Assembly (NCBI RefSeq): GCF_021869535.1
Contig: NW_026262734.1
Location: 72,873,839 to 72,937,838 of the forward strand
Length of the DNA stretch: 64,000 nt
Origin: Mytilus californianus
Taxonomy: Eukaryota; Mollusca; Bivalvia; Mytilida; Mytilidae
Reading direction: 5' to 3'
The notes below the pieces were generated by a model. That model did not search any database, was not told the origin of the DNA, and saw nothing but the letters and a program-made list of their open reading frames with translations. The first letter of the stretch is position 1, and each line of letters starts with the position of its first letter. Both the position numbers and the translations under genes were made by a program. Shown in pieces: positions 1-12,428 of this stretch.

Positions 1-240
1 CAAACGACATCGTGTCCATGGTGACGTCCGTTTCTGACCTTTGTTTTATACTTGGTGACGTCCGAACCAGTATTTTGTTAAAATTCGTAATTTTATGCGC
101 ATTAGGCTACTGGGCGGATGATGTCCTCGGGTACAAAATGTCCAACAGCAGAGACACCAATCCAGTGGTTGTAAAAGAGAGGCGAAAAATATCAGAGGAT
201 CTTCAAACTCATAAGTAAATCAAAGTACTGACGTGCTGTT
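1..240. repeat. Fragment of dispersed mussel-type repeat
   Basis: No gene is recognised. The stretch around 180-220 (GGCGAAAAATATCAGAGGA, then CTTCAAACTCATAAG) resembles the short repeat seen at 13615-13790 and, in the other orientation, at 38717-38887. An open frame at 12-218 has no recognisable domain and is probably chance. Confidence 0.35.
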
Positions 241-1218
241 TACTTGGATGAACCCAAGATCTGAAGGCTGGCGAATAAATAAAAAAATGTTCTATCCATG
301 TAGACTACTAGCAGTTGCTTTTTCAAGTCAAATATATTAAAGACTTTAAAATACTAGTATTTAACATTAAATCAATTGTCTAGGTTCTGCGGGCATAAAG
401 GGTCGAAAGGGATAACAAGAAAAGTTAAAGGAGTTTTACACTGTCTGCAGACTGGATATCGGTAATACATGTAATTGATGCATTTCGATCAGACGTGGTG
501 TTTAAAAAGACACTCTTCACCAATTCAAGCCTGGAGAAGTTTAAGTGATTATAATTCTACACTCATGTGACTCTTGCTTGTGTAAACAGTATGCTTTGGT
601 TGCCCTTTTCCTTTAAATTTTACAGCGTACACCTTTTTTGTTCTTGAACAGTTTTAAATATTTCTAAATAACTAACTTTTTCTTAATCATGCCATAACTC
701 CACCAATACATAACATATTAAGGTAACTTCTACCATGTTTATAATATCAATTGATTTATTTGTCTTGATGAATTGTTCAAACGGAATAGGTAAATCACAG
801 AAGCATATATTGGTTCGCTTATATAGTTTAATCAGTAGTGGATCAAGAAACTATTAAAAGGGGGAGTGCTTACGTGTAATAAGGGGAGGAGGAAGGAGCC
901 AAACCTTCTATAATGCTAAATACTAATATTTAAAAATAATTTGTGTATGAACAAGGATATCTTTAGTTAAAAGTCAGCGGGTCACCAACCTAACATAAAA
1001 GGATTTACAGATTAACATGCATAGACATCTACTGACTATTTGCGATATTCAAAATTCAAAGCCTATCGGAAATATCGCTTGGTTTGCCTGAATTCAGAAA
1101 TTGGAATTAAGCACCTGAACTTCAAGGTCGTTGGGCAAGGGGCAAAACTGACTTACTTCTAGACTATTTTGACTAAAGAAAAGTTGGTTTTTTTTTTTGC
1201 TTTGCACTTTTCGAATCA
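241..1218. other. AT-rich non-coding stretch, nothing recognised
   Basis: No ORF with recognisable domains, no RNA gene and no clear repeat boundary was seen here on either strand. It is probably intron or intergenic DNA upstream of the exons that begin at 4506. Confidence 0.5.
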
Positions 1219-1224
1219 CCCCCC

Positions 1225-1262
<38 letters not shown>
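1219..1262. repeat. Poly-C followed by (CA)n microsatellite
   Basis: A run of C residues passes directly into about sixteen CA units. It is a simple sequence repeat with no coding role visible. Confidence 0.9.
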
Positions 1263-1263
<1 letters not shown>

Positions 1264-2329
1264 ATTTCCCAGTCTAATCCGTATAATGAAGCAGAAAACA
1301 GTTACATATTACAACGATCCCTACCACATATAATATAGAAAATGCCCCCTCTCCAGAGTATAGACCTATAAATAAGAAGATGTGGTATGAGTGCCATGTC
1401 ATGGCTCGGAAACCTCAAATTGTTTTTGGTGTTTAAAAAAGTGGGCTTTCTTCTTGTCAAAAAACAATAGAAACATTGCCCAAAGTCAGCAACTGAAAGC
1501 ATTAAGAAATACATCTAGTTTGACCATCCAAATGCATTGTGTCATTCTTAAATTGTCTGCATGATGGTTACCATTTCTGAATGTGAGCGTTTAAATAGTA
1601 AGATCATGTTCCTGAAATGTTTTTACGTGCAACAATAGGTGTGAAATGACTTAATGGATTAGCACTGATGTACGTGTATTATATATTACACTTATACCTT
1701 GATATGATAGTTTACACTTTTCGGGCATCATAATAAGGTCATATGATCAGAATATAAACCCTGCTTTGTACTGAACCGACAAACTAAACCTGATTCCTGA
1801 CGTGCTTTTTTCACTAGGAAACAGTCCACAGGAAGACATGTCAGCTTACGCGGACACATGATTCCGATTCCGAGTCGACCAGTCTATGCTCTAACTCCTA
1901 AATGCCGCGTGCCTAGCGGAGAAGCAGCAAAGACGTATTTTCAAGTCTTTGGTTTGACCCGTACGGGGTTCGTACTTCCAACTTCCCGCGCTCGAGAGCA
2001 CGCTACAAAAAGACCATGAGAAGGTCAAAGAGAAATAAATTAGAATAAATTTTATAAACCATGTGTTACCATTTGTTTTGTTACTACTTATAACGACCTT
2101 GATATCAACTAAAAAAACTTTGAAATATTTTAAAAGTTCGTTTTGGTGACACACCCTGAAAAATTTCTGTTTTCTTCACGTTTACTTGAAATTATCTACA
2201 TGTTTCTGACAGTAACAAAATCATACTGCAATAAACTATCTTAATACCAAACACTTCGATGAAGATTATAAATCTAGGCTTATGGGCAACAACTCATAAA
2301 TCAATCAATTTAAAACCGTTACTAGTGAT

Positions 2330-2525
2330 CAACCGCCTCGGTGGTCTCCTTGTAGCGTGCTTGCTTACGTTATAGCGAAGGAAGTCTTGGTTCGATCCTG
2401 GTAGCGTCAAATCAAAGTCTTGTAAATTAGTAATTATTGCTATTTATCTGCTAAACACGCGACATTAAGGAGTAAAACAAAGGCTGGTCGCCTTGAAGGC
2501 AGAACAATGTGTGCAGGTAGGGTAG
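2330..2525 (+). repeat. tRNA-derived SINE remnant
   Basis: CCTCGGTGGTCTCC... near 2336 resembles an internal pol III A box, and GGTTCGATCCTGG near 2390 matches a B box. The spacing of about 50 bp fits a tRNA-like head. A body follows, containing GGTCGCCTTGAAGGC near 2485. The head does not fold as a clean cloverleaf by eye, so this is a SINE rather than a functional tRNA gene. Confidence 0.55.
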
Positions 2526-4505
2526 AATTTTTTTTGTGGACTGTTACCTTTCAATAACCACGTGAAAAATCTTGCTCTGCGTTTCAGTCTTATATGTAGA
2601 AAGGTTCAAATGCAAATTTATATGTTCTCGGCCTGATATGCATGTACTATTTACCTTAACCATTATGGACAAATTGTATTTTTGCCTATTATCTAAAAAC
2701 TATATTAAATAAGTAGAAACTGGAAAGGCAAAAATTATCTGCAATACAAGATCTACAAAATTGCGAAAATGACCCACAAAAATCTTTGGATGACTACTTA
2801 CTTAAATGACGATCTAATTTAAGCGTTTTTGTCAATTATCTCAAAATAGAAAGGTAAAAAGGAACCATGCTTATGTTTAGAACAGCAGACGATTCTTGGA
2901 TGACTGTTGGACCAAAACAGTTGGAAAAACAAATAATTACGTAGTTGAATTTGAAAAACAAGTTATGCCAATTCTGGTTAAGGCCATATATCAACTCCAT
3001 GAATAGGGTATAGCAAATACTCCAAGGTATACTCGTACAATCAATGTCTGTGTAAAATGAAGACTTAAGAAAATGTTGACTCAGCAATGTGACAACTTCT
3101 ATTTATAGGTATAAAATCCCCTTAAATCCTTTAAAGTTGATCTTAAATTGCAATTGACATGCTACATATGCAAAAAATACAACATTTAAAGAAATATATG
3201 TATTTGTATATGTTACAGTGTTACACCTCAATATTAATTAAAAAGACAAAATCGAGTTCATATACAATATTTATATATTGCAAACATGTAACCAACTTTT
3301 CACATCGAGCAACAACCTTAAAACTGACCAGAATATACAATAAATCTGTCTTTATCTTTGAATGTTAAACATATTAAAATGATCAGAAACTTTAAGTATT
3401 CTACAGTGGCGACTTTATGGCCAAACAGCACTAATTAATTGTGACAGTTCTATAGAGTTCATTCAGATGCTAAGAAAATATAACTATTTAACGGTTAACA
3501 GGTGTCACAGTTAAAGTTCTTGTAATGTCTATTACACAAATAATATTTAAATTAGCCTTTTAACATACAGGCATTTTCTAAATTTAGGCATTTTATATAA
3601 AGTGTCTGAAAACAGTATGCATTTTATAAAATGCCTGTTAGAAGTAGGCATTCTATATATTGACTATTTTTTTTCAGGCAATTAACAATATGCCAAAAAT
3701 CATTTCATACAATGTAATGTTCACAAAAACTGAGCCATTGGAAATATTGAAAAACAGGGCAGTTTTATATCTCCAATTACTGAATTCTAACGCTTGCATT
3801 TTAAGAGTTATAACAAATTAGGAATAAAATCTACATATTTGTTTAAATTCCCACAATCACTGAACTCGACAATTATTAGTTATTTGATAAAATGTTTTGA
3901 TGGCAGGTTCTGTTTCTCATTTGTCCTGATTTTTTGCAAATACATCGTTTGGCTTTGAATTTGGTTTTAGCACTACACCATATTGATTGAAACCCGGACC
4001 ATGACACATTAAGCTCTGTCAATACTTTTTTCAGAAAAAAAACATTTAGCGTTCGAAACGCACGAGGCTTCGCAAATAGCATACACATGAATATCTTCTT
4101 TTTCATGTTTTTTGCAGATCACGTGTTATGAGTATGGCATTCCTTCATCAATTTTGAATATGAAAAAAACCTTATTATAGACATACACACTTTCTAAGCT
4201 AGTATTTGAAGAACAAATTTAATTTTACTGAACCATTTGTTATTTTCTTTGAAATATATTGTATTTTTGGTCATATGTATTTCAAAGACATTCATTTTCT
4301 ACAAATTACCTGAAACTGAACATGCAGCTTGTTGAATTTTAGTTCTTACAAAATGACTGTATTTTTAGTCATTTTATGTAATGCCGGTCAAGGTTAGGCA
4401 TTTTATAAATTGCTTTAAAATTCAGTCATTCTTCAAAATTCCCAAATTAAGAATATGCCTGTTACATATATATGTTTATCATTGTGATTTCGTTATCTGT
4501 TTCAG
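2526..4505. other. Non-coding, probable intron sequence with short dispersed motifs
   Basis: Several short ORFs lack domains. Between about 3570 and 4460 a motif like GGCATTTTATAAA recurs (3590, 3621, 3650, 4399). This suggests a degenerate low-copy tandem or MITE remnant just upstream of an exon. No other support for a gene was seen. Confidence 0.4.
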
Positions 4506-4640
4506 ATGGCCTTGCTTGTTAGACCCAACCACTACAGCTGGTACATTTCTGAGGTACAGGGATACTAACTATCTACAAGCAGTCTCTCCAAAGGAAATGG
4601 AATCGGAACGCATAAGGAAGGCATTACTAGGAGGTCTGAG
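4506..4640 (+). CDS. Internal exon of an IQANK1-like (IQ motif/ankyrin repeat, AAA-like) gene
   Basis: This exon follows a good acceptor (TATCTGTTTCAG) and ends at a GTAATG donor. Read with two bases from an upstream exon, it encodes WPCLLDPTTTAGTFLRYRDT and then a segment ending ALLGGLR. The WP-x-x-x-DP pattern is shared by dynein-type AAA modules and by the C-terminal region of IQANK1-like proteins, where a TFLRYRDTNY-like string is expected. The phase joins exactly to the exon at 5516, giving LGGLR-YGKP across the junction. Upstream exons (IQ motifs, ankyrin repeats) would lie before the window or in unrecognised sequence. The exon itself is well supported; the family name comes from memory of the motif pattern. 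Confidence 0.65.
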
Positions 4641-5515
4641 GTAATGTCACATTGAGTTGTGCAAACGTTGGTTAAGATCACAAGATAGTCCTTACAATAC
4701 TATCACTATTTTATTTGAACTAAATTCAATTCTGTTCATACTTATATTGCATTAAAGAACACGATAAGCTGAAACGATAGTACTTGATATGAATTTGCGA
4801 AGGAAATATAAACAAACAGTTTTAAAATGTGTACTAGGTTCAAAATCCCTAAATGCGAGACGACTTGCTCTGCTAAATATTTTTTAAAACAATAATTATA
4901 TGAACCTTTCGGGATGGAAAATACTTACGAAGCAAACGAAAGATATCGATTTCAGTGTGGACGACACAAAACTGTTAATACATGACTTTAGGGTGATTTT
5001 GTTTTAAGATTTTTATGAGACAATTACTTTTAAGGGAATTCATGCTTTAGTTTTTCAAACAAATTTTTTGCACTTATTAACCATCGTCTTTTTTTGGGAA
5101 TTACTAAACAAACATTCAGAAGATACGAAATTATTGAGACAGTGGCATTTCGCGGATAAGGCAACACTCATTTAAAGAAGCAAATGACCAGCATTATGAA
5201 AATTGGTATAAAGATATTAGTATATAAAATTCTGGAACAGACTTCAATTATGTAGTTTAGACATTAGAAAATAATTCCGAAGGGCAAAAAGATAAAGGCA
5301 GATGATTGTTAGATCTATTTCATTACTATTTAATTGATTGGATCTTTGGAAGAATAAATGTTACATATATCAATGTCAATATTCAGATGCAGTTCAACAA
5401 CTTAATGCATACACATATTTATCAATTCAAAATTCCGCCCAATTGCACATATTTCGTCTTAATGCACCTGTTTACACTGCATCACTTATATTACCTTTAA
5501 CTTTCATTTTTTTAG

Positions 5516-5644
5516 ATATGGAAAACCATTGATAATAGATTTAGGTGAAATAGACAGATTTGATATGATCACAACACAGATCAATAGAGTACAAGAAGGT
5601 TTAATGGAAAAAATTCTTAATAAAAGTATTTTACAGGTAGAAAA
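5516..5644 (+). CDS. Internal exon of the same IQANK1-like gene
   Basis: A pyrimidine-rich tract and TTTTTTAG acceptor precede the exon, and a GTAAGT donor follows. The open phase continues exactly from the exon ending at 4640. It encodes YGKPLIIDLGEIDRFDMITT and continues to ILQVEK. The YGKPL-(V/I)-ID string fits the AAA-like region of IQANK1-type proteins, just after the GALR motif. Its length of 129 nt (1+126+2) preserves frame into the exon at 13316. The intron between them (4641-5515) is 875 bp and unremarkable. Confidence 0.65.
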
Positions 5645-6363
5645 GTAAGTTAATTTCTACTTTTAGTTTACATTTTTTCAAAAACACATATGGATTACAG
5701 TCTTCATATTCCTGTCTCGTTTGTAATTGCAACATTTATACCAAGGTAATTTTCTGTATTCAGTTTTGCCTTACTGGTCGTAAAAATATCTTAAAGGCAA
5801 TTTCTGTCAGTTCGATGTCAAAGGTAAATGGTGAAAACTCTAAAAATTGTGATAATAGTCAACAGAGATTCCTTTTGTGGACCCTTCATTCGCCTTGTAA
5901 GTTGATGCTAAATACGGATAAACATTCCAGAACCCTATCAAAATCAGTAATGCAATATTATAAAAAAAAATACATTGCTAACAAATAAAAATTATTCTAT
6001 GAGAGAATAACTTTTACATATCCTAACCGCTTCAATGCAAAAACACAGCGGTTATTGTCGACATCTAGCAATTAGTTTTCCTAAAACCAGCGCTAAGGAC
6101 CGCCTTGGTGTTGCAGCGATTGGTGATCCTTGTTCCGCGATGAAGTCCGTACTGTAACTGAGATAATGAGCAGCTACAAAAAAATGTTTACTTAAAGGTT
6201 GTTTTTTTTTTTTACTTTTAGTCTTATACTTTTATTTATATATTTTCAAGTTGAGATAGCTGATGATAAAGGAGCAATGATATCGTACAAAAGATGTTAA
6301 GTGTTGTCATAATATATTTATATATATTATAAAGTGCCTATAAAATCAACCTAACAATGTTAG

Positions 6364-6700
6364 AGTAGATCTGATTCTTTATGTCCTCCCCACCGGATCT
6401 GGCACCTGTACTTTTCTGTTAACGTCTATGGCAACATCGTCTAGTATTGAGCAACCGCCTTATCCCCTTCTTTAACTATAGCTGATAAAAATCAGCTTTC
6501 GATTCGGGAGGTGTTACCTTCTCGTAGGTAAAGAAACCAGGACGACTCATCACGATACACGAAGAATTTTAAGTGTACATGAATGATCATCTACTCATTT
6601 CTTTGATATAATTGCAAGATGCTAATTTTTAAGTAGATCTGATTCTTTACTCCCTCAACAACCGGGGCTGGAAACTGTACTTTTTCTTATCGTTTAACAG
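6364..6700. repeat. Two copies of a short direct repeat
   Basis: GTAGATCTGATTCTTTA at about 6366 and again at about 6633 is followed in both places by a similar CACCGG/AACCGG...CTGTACTTTT segment. The spacing is roughly 268 bp. The sequence between shows no coding potential. Confidence 0.5.
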
Positions 6701-7087
6701 ATGAAAATATAAAATTGTGTTAGTTAAATTGTATTAAGTTCAAGAGATTTTTGATGCTTCAGCTACGTATTCTTGAATCTGAAGGACTGAATGAGAGAAA
6801 TGAAAACCCGTTTTATCAAAAACGAAAGGAACAAATCTTGAACGTCATACTATTCAACTACCACAATTATCTGTTTTGATCTGTGAACCGCAATGCACGA
6901 TATGCTGCAAAAATTTCTTCACAGCATCCGATTTTACCTGAATGGCTGCACGCGCCTGACGAAGCTAGTTTGTTTAGCGAAATATTGCGTGAATATATTA
7001 AATATAAAAACTATTTTCATAATTCTCATTAGCGTGTTAAAGTTACATTCTTAGGCACACATATATATATATATATGTTTATATATA

Positions 7088-7566
7088 TAAACGAGTCTAA
7101 ATTGAAAACAACATACAAACCTATGATTGAGTTGGATAAAGACCGCAATTTTTATACGTGTGCATGTAAAATAAATTTCTTGACTGAGGGGTCTAAATAC
7201 AGCACAAACAACATTTTCCAAAAGACCAAAAAAGTGAAAAGTATATTTTAACAAAACGCATTTGACAAACAGGTCGAACAACTGATGTTCTTAAACCCTG
7301 CTGACTGCCATTGACGATTGCCAAATAAATTGATCACCAGATGTAACATGGATCTTATATTTAATTTAATACCAAACAGAAAATAATAAACTTGCAGAAA
7401 AGATGGTATACCGCAAACATGAGGTGCAAAAATTTGTACACCATATCCGGATTTCGACAATTAATGTCTCTTCAGTGATGTTAGGAATCGAAACGGTATT
7501 TGGAAGGCCATATAATTTACCTTAATTTAGGATAGACTCTTGAATTTTGAAGAGTCGAAATAGGAT
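7088..7566. repeat. Dispersed ~430-480 bp repeat, copy A (TA microsatellite at its left edge)
   Basis: It starts right after a (TA)n tract (about 7068-7088) with AGTCTAAATTGAAAACAAC and runs through ATCCGGATTTCGACAATTA to GGAATCGAAACGG, then a tail near 7500-7566. The same order of motifs is found at 7622-8034 and 26449-26935. Short open frames on the minus strand inside it are conserved only because the repeat is, so no gene is called. Confidence 0.75.
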
Positions 7567-7621
7567 GAACGGATCATATAAACCCGAAGGCAAATATAAT
7601 ACAAGCCCAAACGAAAAAATA

Positions 7622-8034
7622 TAAATAAGTCTAAATTGAAAACAACGTTCAAACCTATGATTGAGTTGGATAAAAACCGCAATTTTTATACGTGTGCATG
7701 CAAAACAAATTTCTTGGTAGAGGGGTCTAAATACAGCACAAACAACATTTTCCAAAAGACCAAAAAAGTGAAAAAGTACATTTAAACAAAACGCATTTGA
7801 CTAACAGGTCGAACAATGGATGTTCTTAAACCCTGCTGACTGCCATTGGCGATTGCCAAATAAACGGATCACAAGATGTAACAAAATGGATCTTTATTAT
7901 TAATTTAATACCAAACAGAAAATAATAAACTTGCAGAAAAGATGGTATACCGCAAACATTAGGTGCAAAAATTTGTACACCATATCCGGATTTCGACAAT
8001 TAATGTCTCTTCAGTGATGTTAGGAATCGAAACG
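7622..8034. repeat. Dispersed repeat, copy B
   Basis: This near-duplicate of 7088-7497 differs by scattered substitutions and small indels, for example WGATCACAAGATG versus GATCACCAGATG near 7868. It begins after an A/T-rich tract and stops at GGAATCGAAACGG, where the 100-bp tandem array starts. It lacks the 70-bp tail of copies A and C. Confidence 0.75.
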
Positions 8035-8035
8035 G

Positions 8036-8455
8036 ACAACGCTTGTATGATTTTGTATAATTCTGAAATTTCAAAAATGAGGTAGGTTAAGTATTTACAA
8101 CAGAGACTCCATAGATATGCATCTAAAAAGAATAGTAATGTGCGATATAAACTGGTACAGTTCTAAAATTTCACAGGCGACGAAGGTTAAGTAATTACAA
8201 TAGAGACTTCGTAGAAATACATTCCCAATGAACAGCACTGGTCGATTTGAACTGGTATAATACAATAATTTCAAATTTTGCCGAAGATTTAGTAATTACA
8301 ATGAGGTTGTGTATTAATACATCCCAAATGAATAGCACCGTGATATTTAAACTGGTATAATTCTAGAATTTCCGATTTGACGAAGGTAAAGGAATTACAA
8401 CAGAGACTGCGAAGTTATACTATCCGAACGAATAGCACTGTGCGATTAAAACTTC
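8036..8455. repeat. Tandem array, four ~100-bp units
   Basis: The motif AACTGGTATAATTC...ATTTC recurs at about 8050, 8145, 8245 and 8344, with AATTACAA(C/T)A-GAGACT following each. The period is close to 99-100 bp and the units have diverged visibly. No ORF crosses the array. Confidence 0.7.
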
Positions 8456-8459
8456 ACCT

Positions 8460-9095
8460 TTTCATTGATCCCATTTGGTGCAAACGTTTTTAATTTTCTT
8501 ATCCAAAATATTTCCCGAGTGAGTCTCTCCTCTCAAGTCCAAGCAGTGTTGTGGTCTATGATGGTAATATTCAGTCGATTGAGATCTGCCTTAGTGTGTG
8601 CAGGAGATCTCAAATGTCGACTGAGAGGAAGGTCTGGTTTGTATTTATAGTCGCTACGATGGCCGTTCATACGTTTGTGAAATGGCTGCTCAGACTCACC
8701 AACATATTGTTTACCACATTTACACTTTTGAAGATACACAGCATTTTTAGTCTTGAATTAACATTGCAAAATATTGTGTATTTTGTTCCAGTGGAGTGAC
8801 TGTTTGAAGACTCTGGGTATTCAGTATTTGCTTTAAAGTCAGACATCGTTTGTTCGAACACCTCTTGCAAGAGCCCACTGACGGAGAGCCTGATTAAGAG
8901 GATAAATCAGCTCTAAACAGCAAGTCTTTAAGGCTTTTGGGCCTACGGAAATCCAGTACGGAAGGGAGGGAGGGGGGGGGGGGGGCTCGGGGAAGAACTT
9001 GGATAATTTAAGATGTTTTCGATTTCTTTTCAATGTTCGCGGATAAGGTATGATAACTTGTCGACTTTGGGATGGAAAGTCAAATTGCACTCTTT
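8460..9095 (-). pseudogene. GIY-YIG endonuclease end of a retroelement (Penelope-like), degraded
   Basis: Read on the minus strand from about 9090, the fragment first gives FFPEPP-type linker sequence. It is then interrupted by a G-rich run and frame changes. At 8739-8533 it continues with LQKCKCGKQYVGESEQPFH and KRMNGHRSDY, then LPLSRHLRSPAH and ITIIDHN. CGKQYVGES with a following R/GHRSD is the GIY-YIG nuclease core expected at the C terminus of Penelope-like elements. The tail to 8465 weakly matches the family's end. Several frameshifts show it is dead. The partner RT is not contiguous with it. Confidence 0.65.
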
Positions 9096-9218
9096 TGTTG
9101 ATCTTTTCTCTTAATATTGTAAAAGTTCATCTCATGTCGGCAGATGTTGTTAGCACGAGAGAAACCTCTATCAATGTCTTTTCTTCTGTAGCATTGTTAC
9201 ATTACATTAGAACTATTC

Positions 9219-10222
9219 TTGTTTTCACTGCCTGTTAATTTTCTAAAATGTTTGAGAGATAATGCACTTGACAAGGGATGCATAAATACATTTTCTCCAA
9301 TATACAGACTGGTCAGTATAATTCGTGTTGTAGCTCTTTTCCGCTTTCTTAAATCAGTAAGATTGGAACCTTTACATGATAAAAAGAGAAAACTCCACCC
9401 AGTTCGTTTTTCCAATAAAGGAACTGATGCTATCGACAACAGCAACGTTCTGCATCACAATGAGATAACATCTAAAGTTCCACTTTATTTTCAAAATCAG
9501 TCTGTTCCTATTGTATCCTACAGTTACACCAAAACCATTGCACTTAAAGTATTTAACTATAAACAGACATTGCAGAACCTCGATTTAGAAGAATACATTA
9601 AAAAAACCTCTGACATGTGACTGTTCCCACTCGCCTTATATTTACAACCCCTCTAGATCTGTTCATGTTATTACTGGTGATCTAAACATAATTAAACATG
9701 ACCATCTCCGAACGGTGATATCTCATGTTCCCTAAGTTCAGAGAACCCCAACACATCAATTGGAACTATAACTTCAAAATAATAATAGATTCCATTGAGG
9801 ACTATGCCAGAGCATGGGCTAAACGAGGAGAAGTTGAACTGGACACTTTGTCAGAATGGGTCAAAGCAATCAGTTCTCTGATAAAACGTCAAATTCATAA
9901 GTTGAAAAACTGTGTGAATGATCGACCAAAGTCCGTTTTTAGAGACAAAGAAGATGTGAAATGTCCATCATCTCTTCACGATAAATATGTTGTTGTTCCT
10001 GTGGACAAAGCTTTAAATAGTATTGTTTTTGTATGTAAATCGTTCTACTACCAATGTCATTTAAAAGAATTAGGAATAAATGAGCCCTCAGGTAATCCCA
10101 CATACAAAATCATATCATTTGACAAGGATGAGATTTTGGCACGCGACATTCAATTTAATGTGATAAAATGCACTTGTCGTACTAAACCTAATACACATAC
10201 AGTATTGAAACGTCACAACTAA
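9219..10222 (+). pseudogene. N-terminal part of a retroelement reverse transcriptase ORF, broken
   Basis: Two open segments (9219-9620 and 9725-10222) join through a short frame-broken stretch containing VITGDLNIIKHDHLR. The first holds FKSVRL...VRFSNKGTDAID and VPLYFQNQSVPIVSY. The second has REPQHINWNYNFKIIIDSIE, DYARAWAKR, and then LHDKYVVVPVDKALNSIVFV just before the RT core would begin. This linked set is typical of a retroelement RT that is very common in mussel genomes; assignment to the Penelope-like class is inferred from the nearby GIY-YIG fragments. The RT palm with its catalytic Asp residues is missing, so it is truncated. Confidence 0.65.
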
Positions 10223-10364
10223 GAATTAGTAATTGTTCGTTGTTATTGGTGGAACATAAAGAATTATCTAAAATATACATTTAACCTTGCTTCCGTCGAA
10301 TTTTCACTTGTAGTTATACAAAAAAAATATTGATATGCATATTTTATATTCATACATGTTTTTA

Positions 10365-11700
10365 TACGACCGCAAATTTTTTTGCGTCCGTATTATGTTA
10401 TGACGATGTCTGCGTCGGCGTCCGAAGACATTTTGGTTCGCAGACAATAACTTGAGTATAAGTGTATGGATCTCTATGAAATTTTAGCACAAGGTCACAA
10501 GGTTCCATTCCACTAAAGGATGGTTGGGATTGTTTTTTTTTTTTGTTTTTTTTTGGGGGGGTATTGTCCTAGAGGTTTTGTTTTTAGGGGCCAAAAAAGG
10601 TGTTTTACTGGTTCATAGAAAATAAATCGGTTCGCAGACAATAACTTTAGTATAAGTGTATGGATCTGTATGAAATTTAAGCACAAGGTTCCATACCACA
10701 ATAGGAGGGTGGGATTGATTTTGGGGGTTATTGTCATAGCTGTTTTGTAATTAGAGGCCAAAAAGGGGCCAAAACAATTTTTTTTTTTTGGTTTGCAGAC
10801 AATAACTTGAGTATAAGTGTATGGATCTCTATTTATTTTGGGGCCTGTCTTCAAATTGGTCCACATTAAGGTCCAAAGGGTCCAAAATTTAACTTTGTTT
10901 GATTAAAAAAAAAATTAATTGTTTGGGGTCTATGATATGCTGAATCTAAGCGTGTATTTAAAATTTTTGATTTTGAGCACAGTATTCAAGTTGGTCCAAA
11001 TTGGGGTTCAAAATTGTTTGATTTCATCAAAAATTGAATTATTGGTGTTCTTTGATATGCCCAATCCAACAGTGTTTTATGTTTTAGATTTTGGGCCCGG
11101 TTTTCAAGCTGGTCCAAATTGGGGTCCAAAATTAAACTTTGTTTGATTTCATAAAAAAATGAATTATTGGTGTTCTTAAGTTTGATGTGCCCAATTTAAC
11201 ATTGTTTTATATTTATGATTTTGGGCCCGTTTTCAAACTGAACCATATTAAGGTTCAAAGGGTCCAAAATTAAACTTTGTTTGATTTCCTCAAAAAATGA
11301 ATTCTTGAGGTTCTTTGATCTGCTGAATCTCAGCATATAATTAGATTTGATTTTGGGAACAGTTTTCAATTTGGTTGAAATTGGGGTCCAAAATTAAACT
11401 TTGTTTGATTTTAACAAAAAATGAATATATGGGGTTCTTTGATATGCCGAATTAAAGTGTGTATTTAGATTATGGATTTTGGGTCCTGTTATTAAATTGG
11501 TCTACATTGAGGTCCAAAGGGCCCAAAATTAAACTTTGTTTGATTTCTTCAAAATTTTATTCTTGGGGTTCTTTGATATGCTGATTCCATCCATGTATTT
11601 AGAATTTGGATATTGGACCACGATTGGGTAAATGTCCAATTTTAAATTATTAACGTACTTAGACCACATTCATTCTGTGTCAGAAACTATGCTATAGCAA
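10365..11700. repeat. Repeat element with internal ~110-150 bp tandem units, left part
   Basis: It opens with ATACGACCGCAAATTTTTTT and a GTCTGCGTCGGCGTCCG segment. Then GGTTCGCAGACAATAACTT repeats at 10434, 10629 and 10791. From 10850 to 11640 a unit with GGTCCAAA...AAACTTTGTTTGATTTC and GGGTTCTTTGATATGC recurs about six times. The counterpart end with GTTCGACCACTGCGTTCGTA lies near 13150, so the element was probably interrupted by the insertion at 11730-12890. Confidence 0.65.
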
Positions 11701-11863
11701 GTATTTAATCAGAATCAAAATCACAGCTGTATAGCACAATTGATAGAAATGTTAAGTTGAGTCGTAGTTAAAAATAAATATAGCATCATATTCTAATTTT
11801 AAGAATTATGTATAAATATAGAAATTTACTGTTCATTATTAGATATTTGGAAAGAGGTAAGTT

Positions 11864-12346
11864 TTATAGATTTAGGTTTAGATTTTTCAACGAATGGTTA
11901 TGTTGAATGAGGTTGTTTGCTACTGGATCGTCTGTTTTGTTTGTTATTATTTTTGAAAAGTTCAGTAACATTTTTTGGTACAGTGTATCGCCTGTTTGTC
12001 CTACATATATAAGTTTTTCGCATTTTGTACAGTTTATTGCATACACTACGCCCACAGTTTTACAGTCTATTTGTCCCTGAATGGTATATTCTTTTCCGGT
12101 GTTATCACAGAATACTTTGGCTTCATCAATGTGTGAACATAATGCGTAATTTTTTCCGCATGGTCCACAGCTATTACTCTGTTTGTAAAATAATAAATAA
12201 TGTTTCTTGTGCACTAAGATGTCTTTTATGTTGTTGTCGCGTTTGAACGCTACGATAGGCGGATCGGGGAATAATTTTTTTAGTTTATTGGATTGGTGTA
12301 GAATTTTCAAATGTTTTCTGATAATGGAACGTATATTAGGAAGCAC
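11864..12346 (-). pseudogene. Penelope-like GIY-YIG endonuclease fragment
   Basis: A 160-codon open frame on the minus strand begins LPNIRSIIRKHLKIL and has LFPDPPIVAFKRDNNIKDIL, a Cys-rich CGPCGKNYALC segment, and GVVYAINCTKCEKLIYVGQT. VVYAI followed by IYVGQT is the GIY-YIG core, and the Cys pairs before it are usual for Penelope-like proteins. The downstream RNA-free tail NNLIQHNHSLKNL fits the family. No RT is attached, so this is a 3' truncated or fragmentary copy. It interrupts the tandem-repeat element around it. Confidence 0.7.
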
Positions 12347-12428
12347 TTTGGAAAAAGTAATTACTAAAGGTACTCTGTTGTTTTCGTTCTTTCTTTTGTG
12401 CTGTTACAGTAAAAGATCGTCCCGGTTT

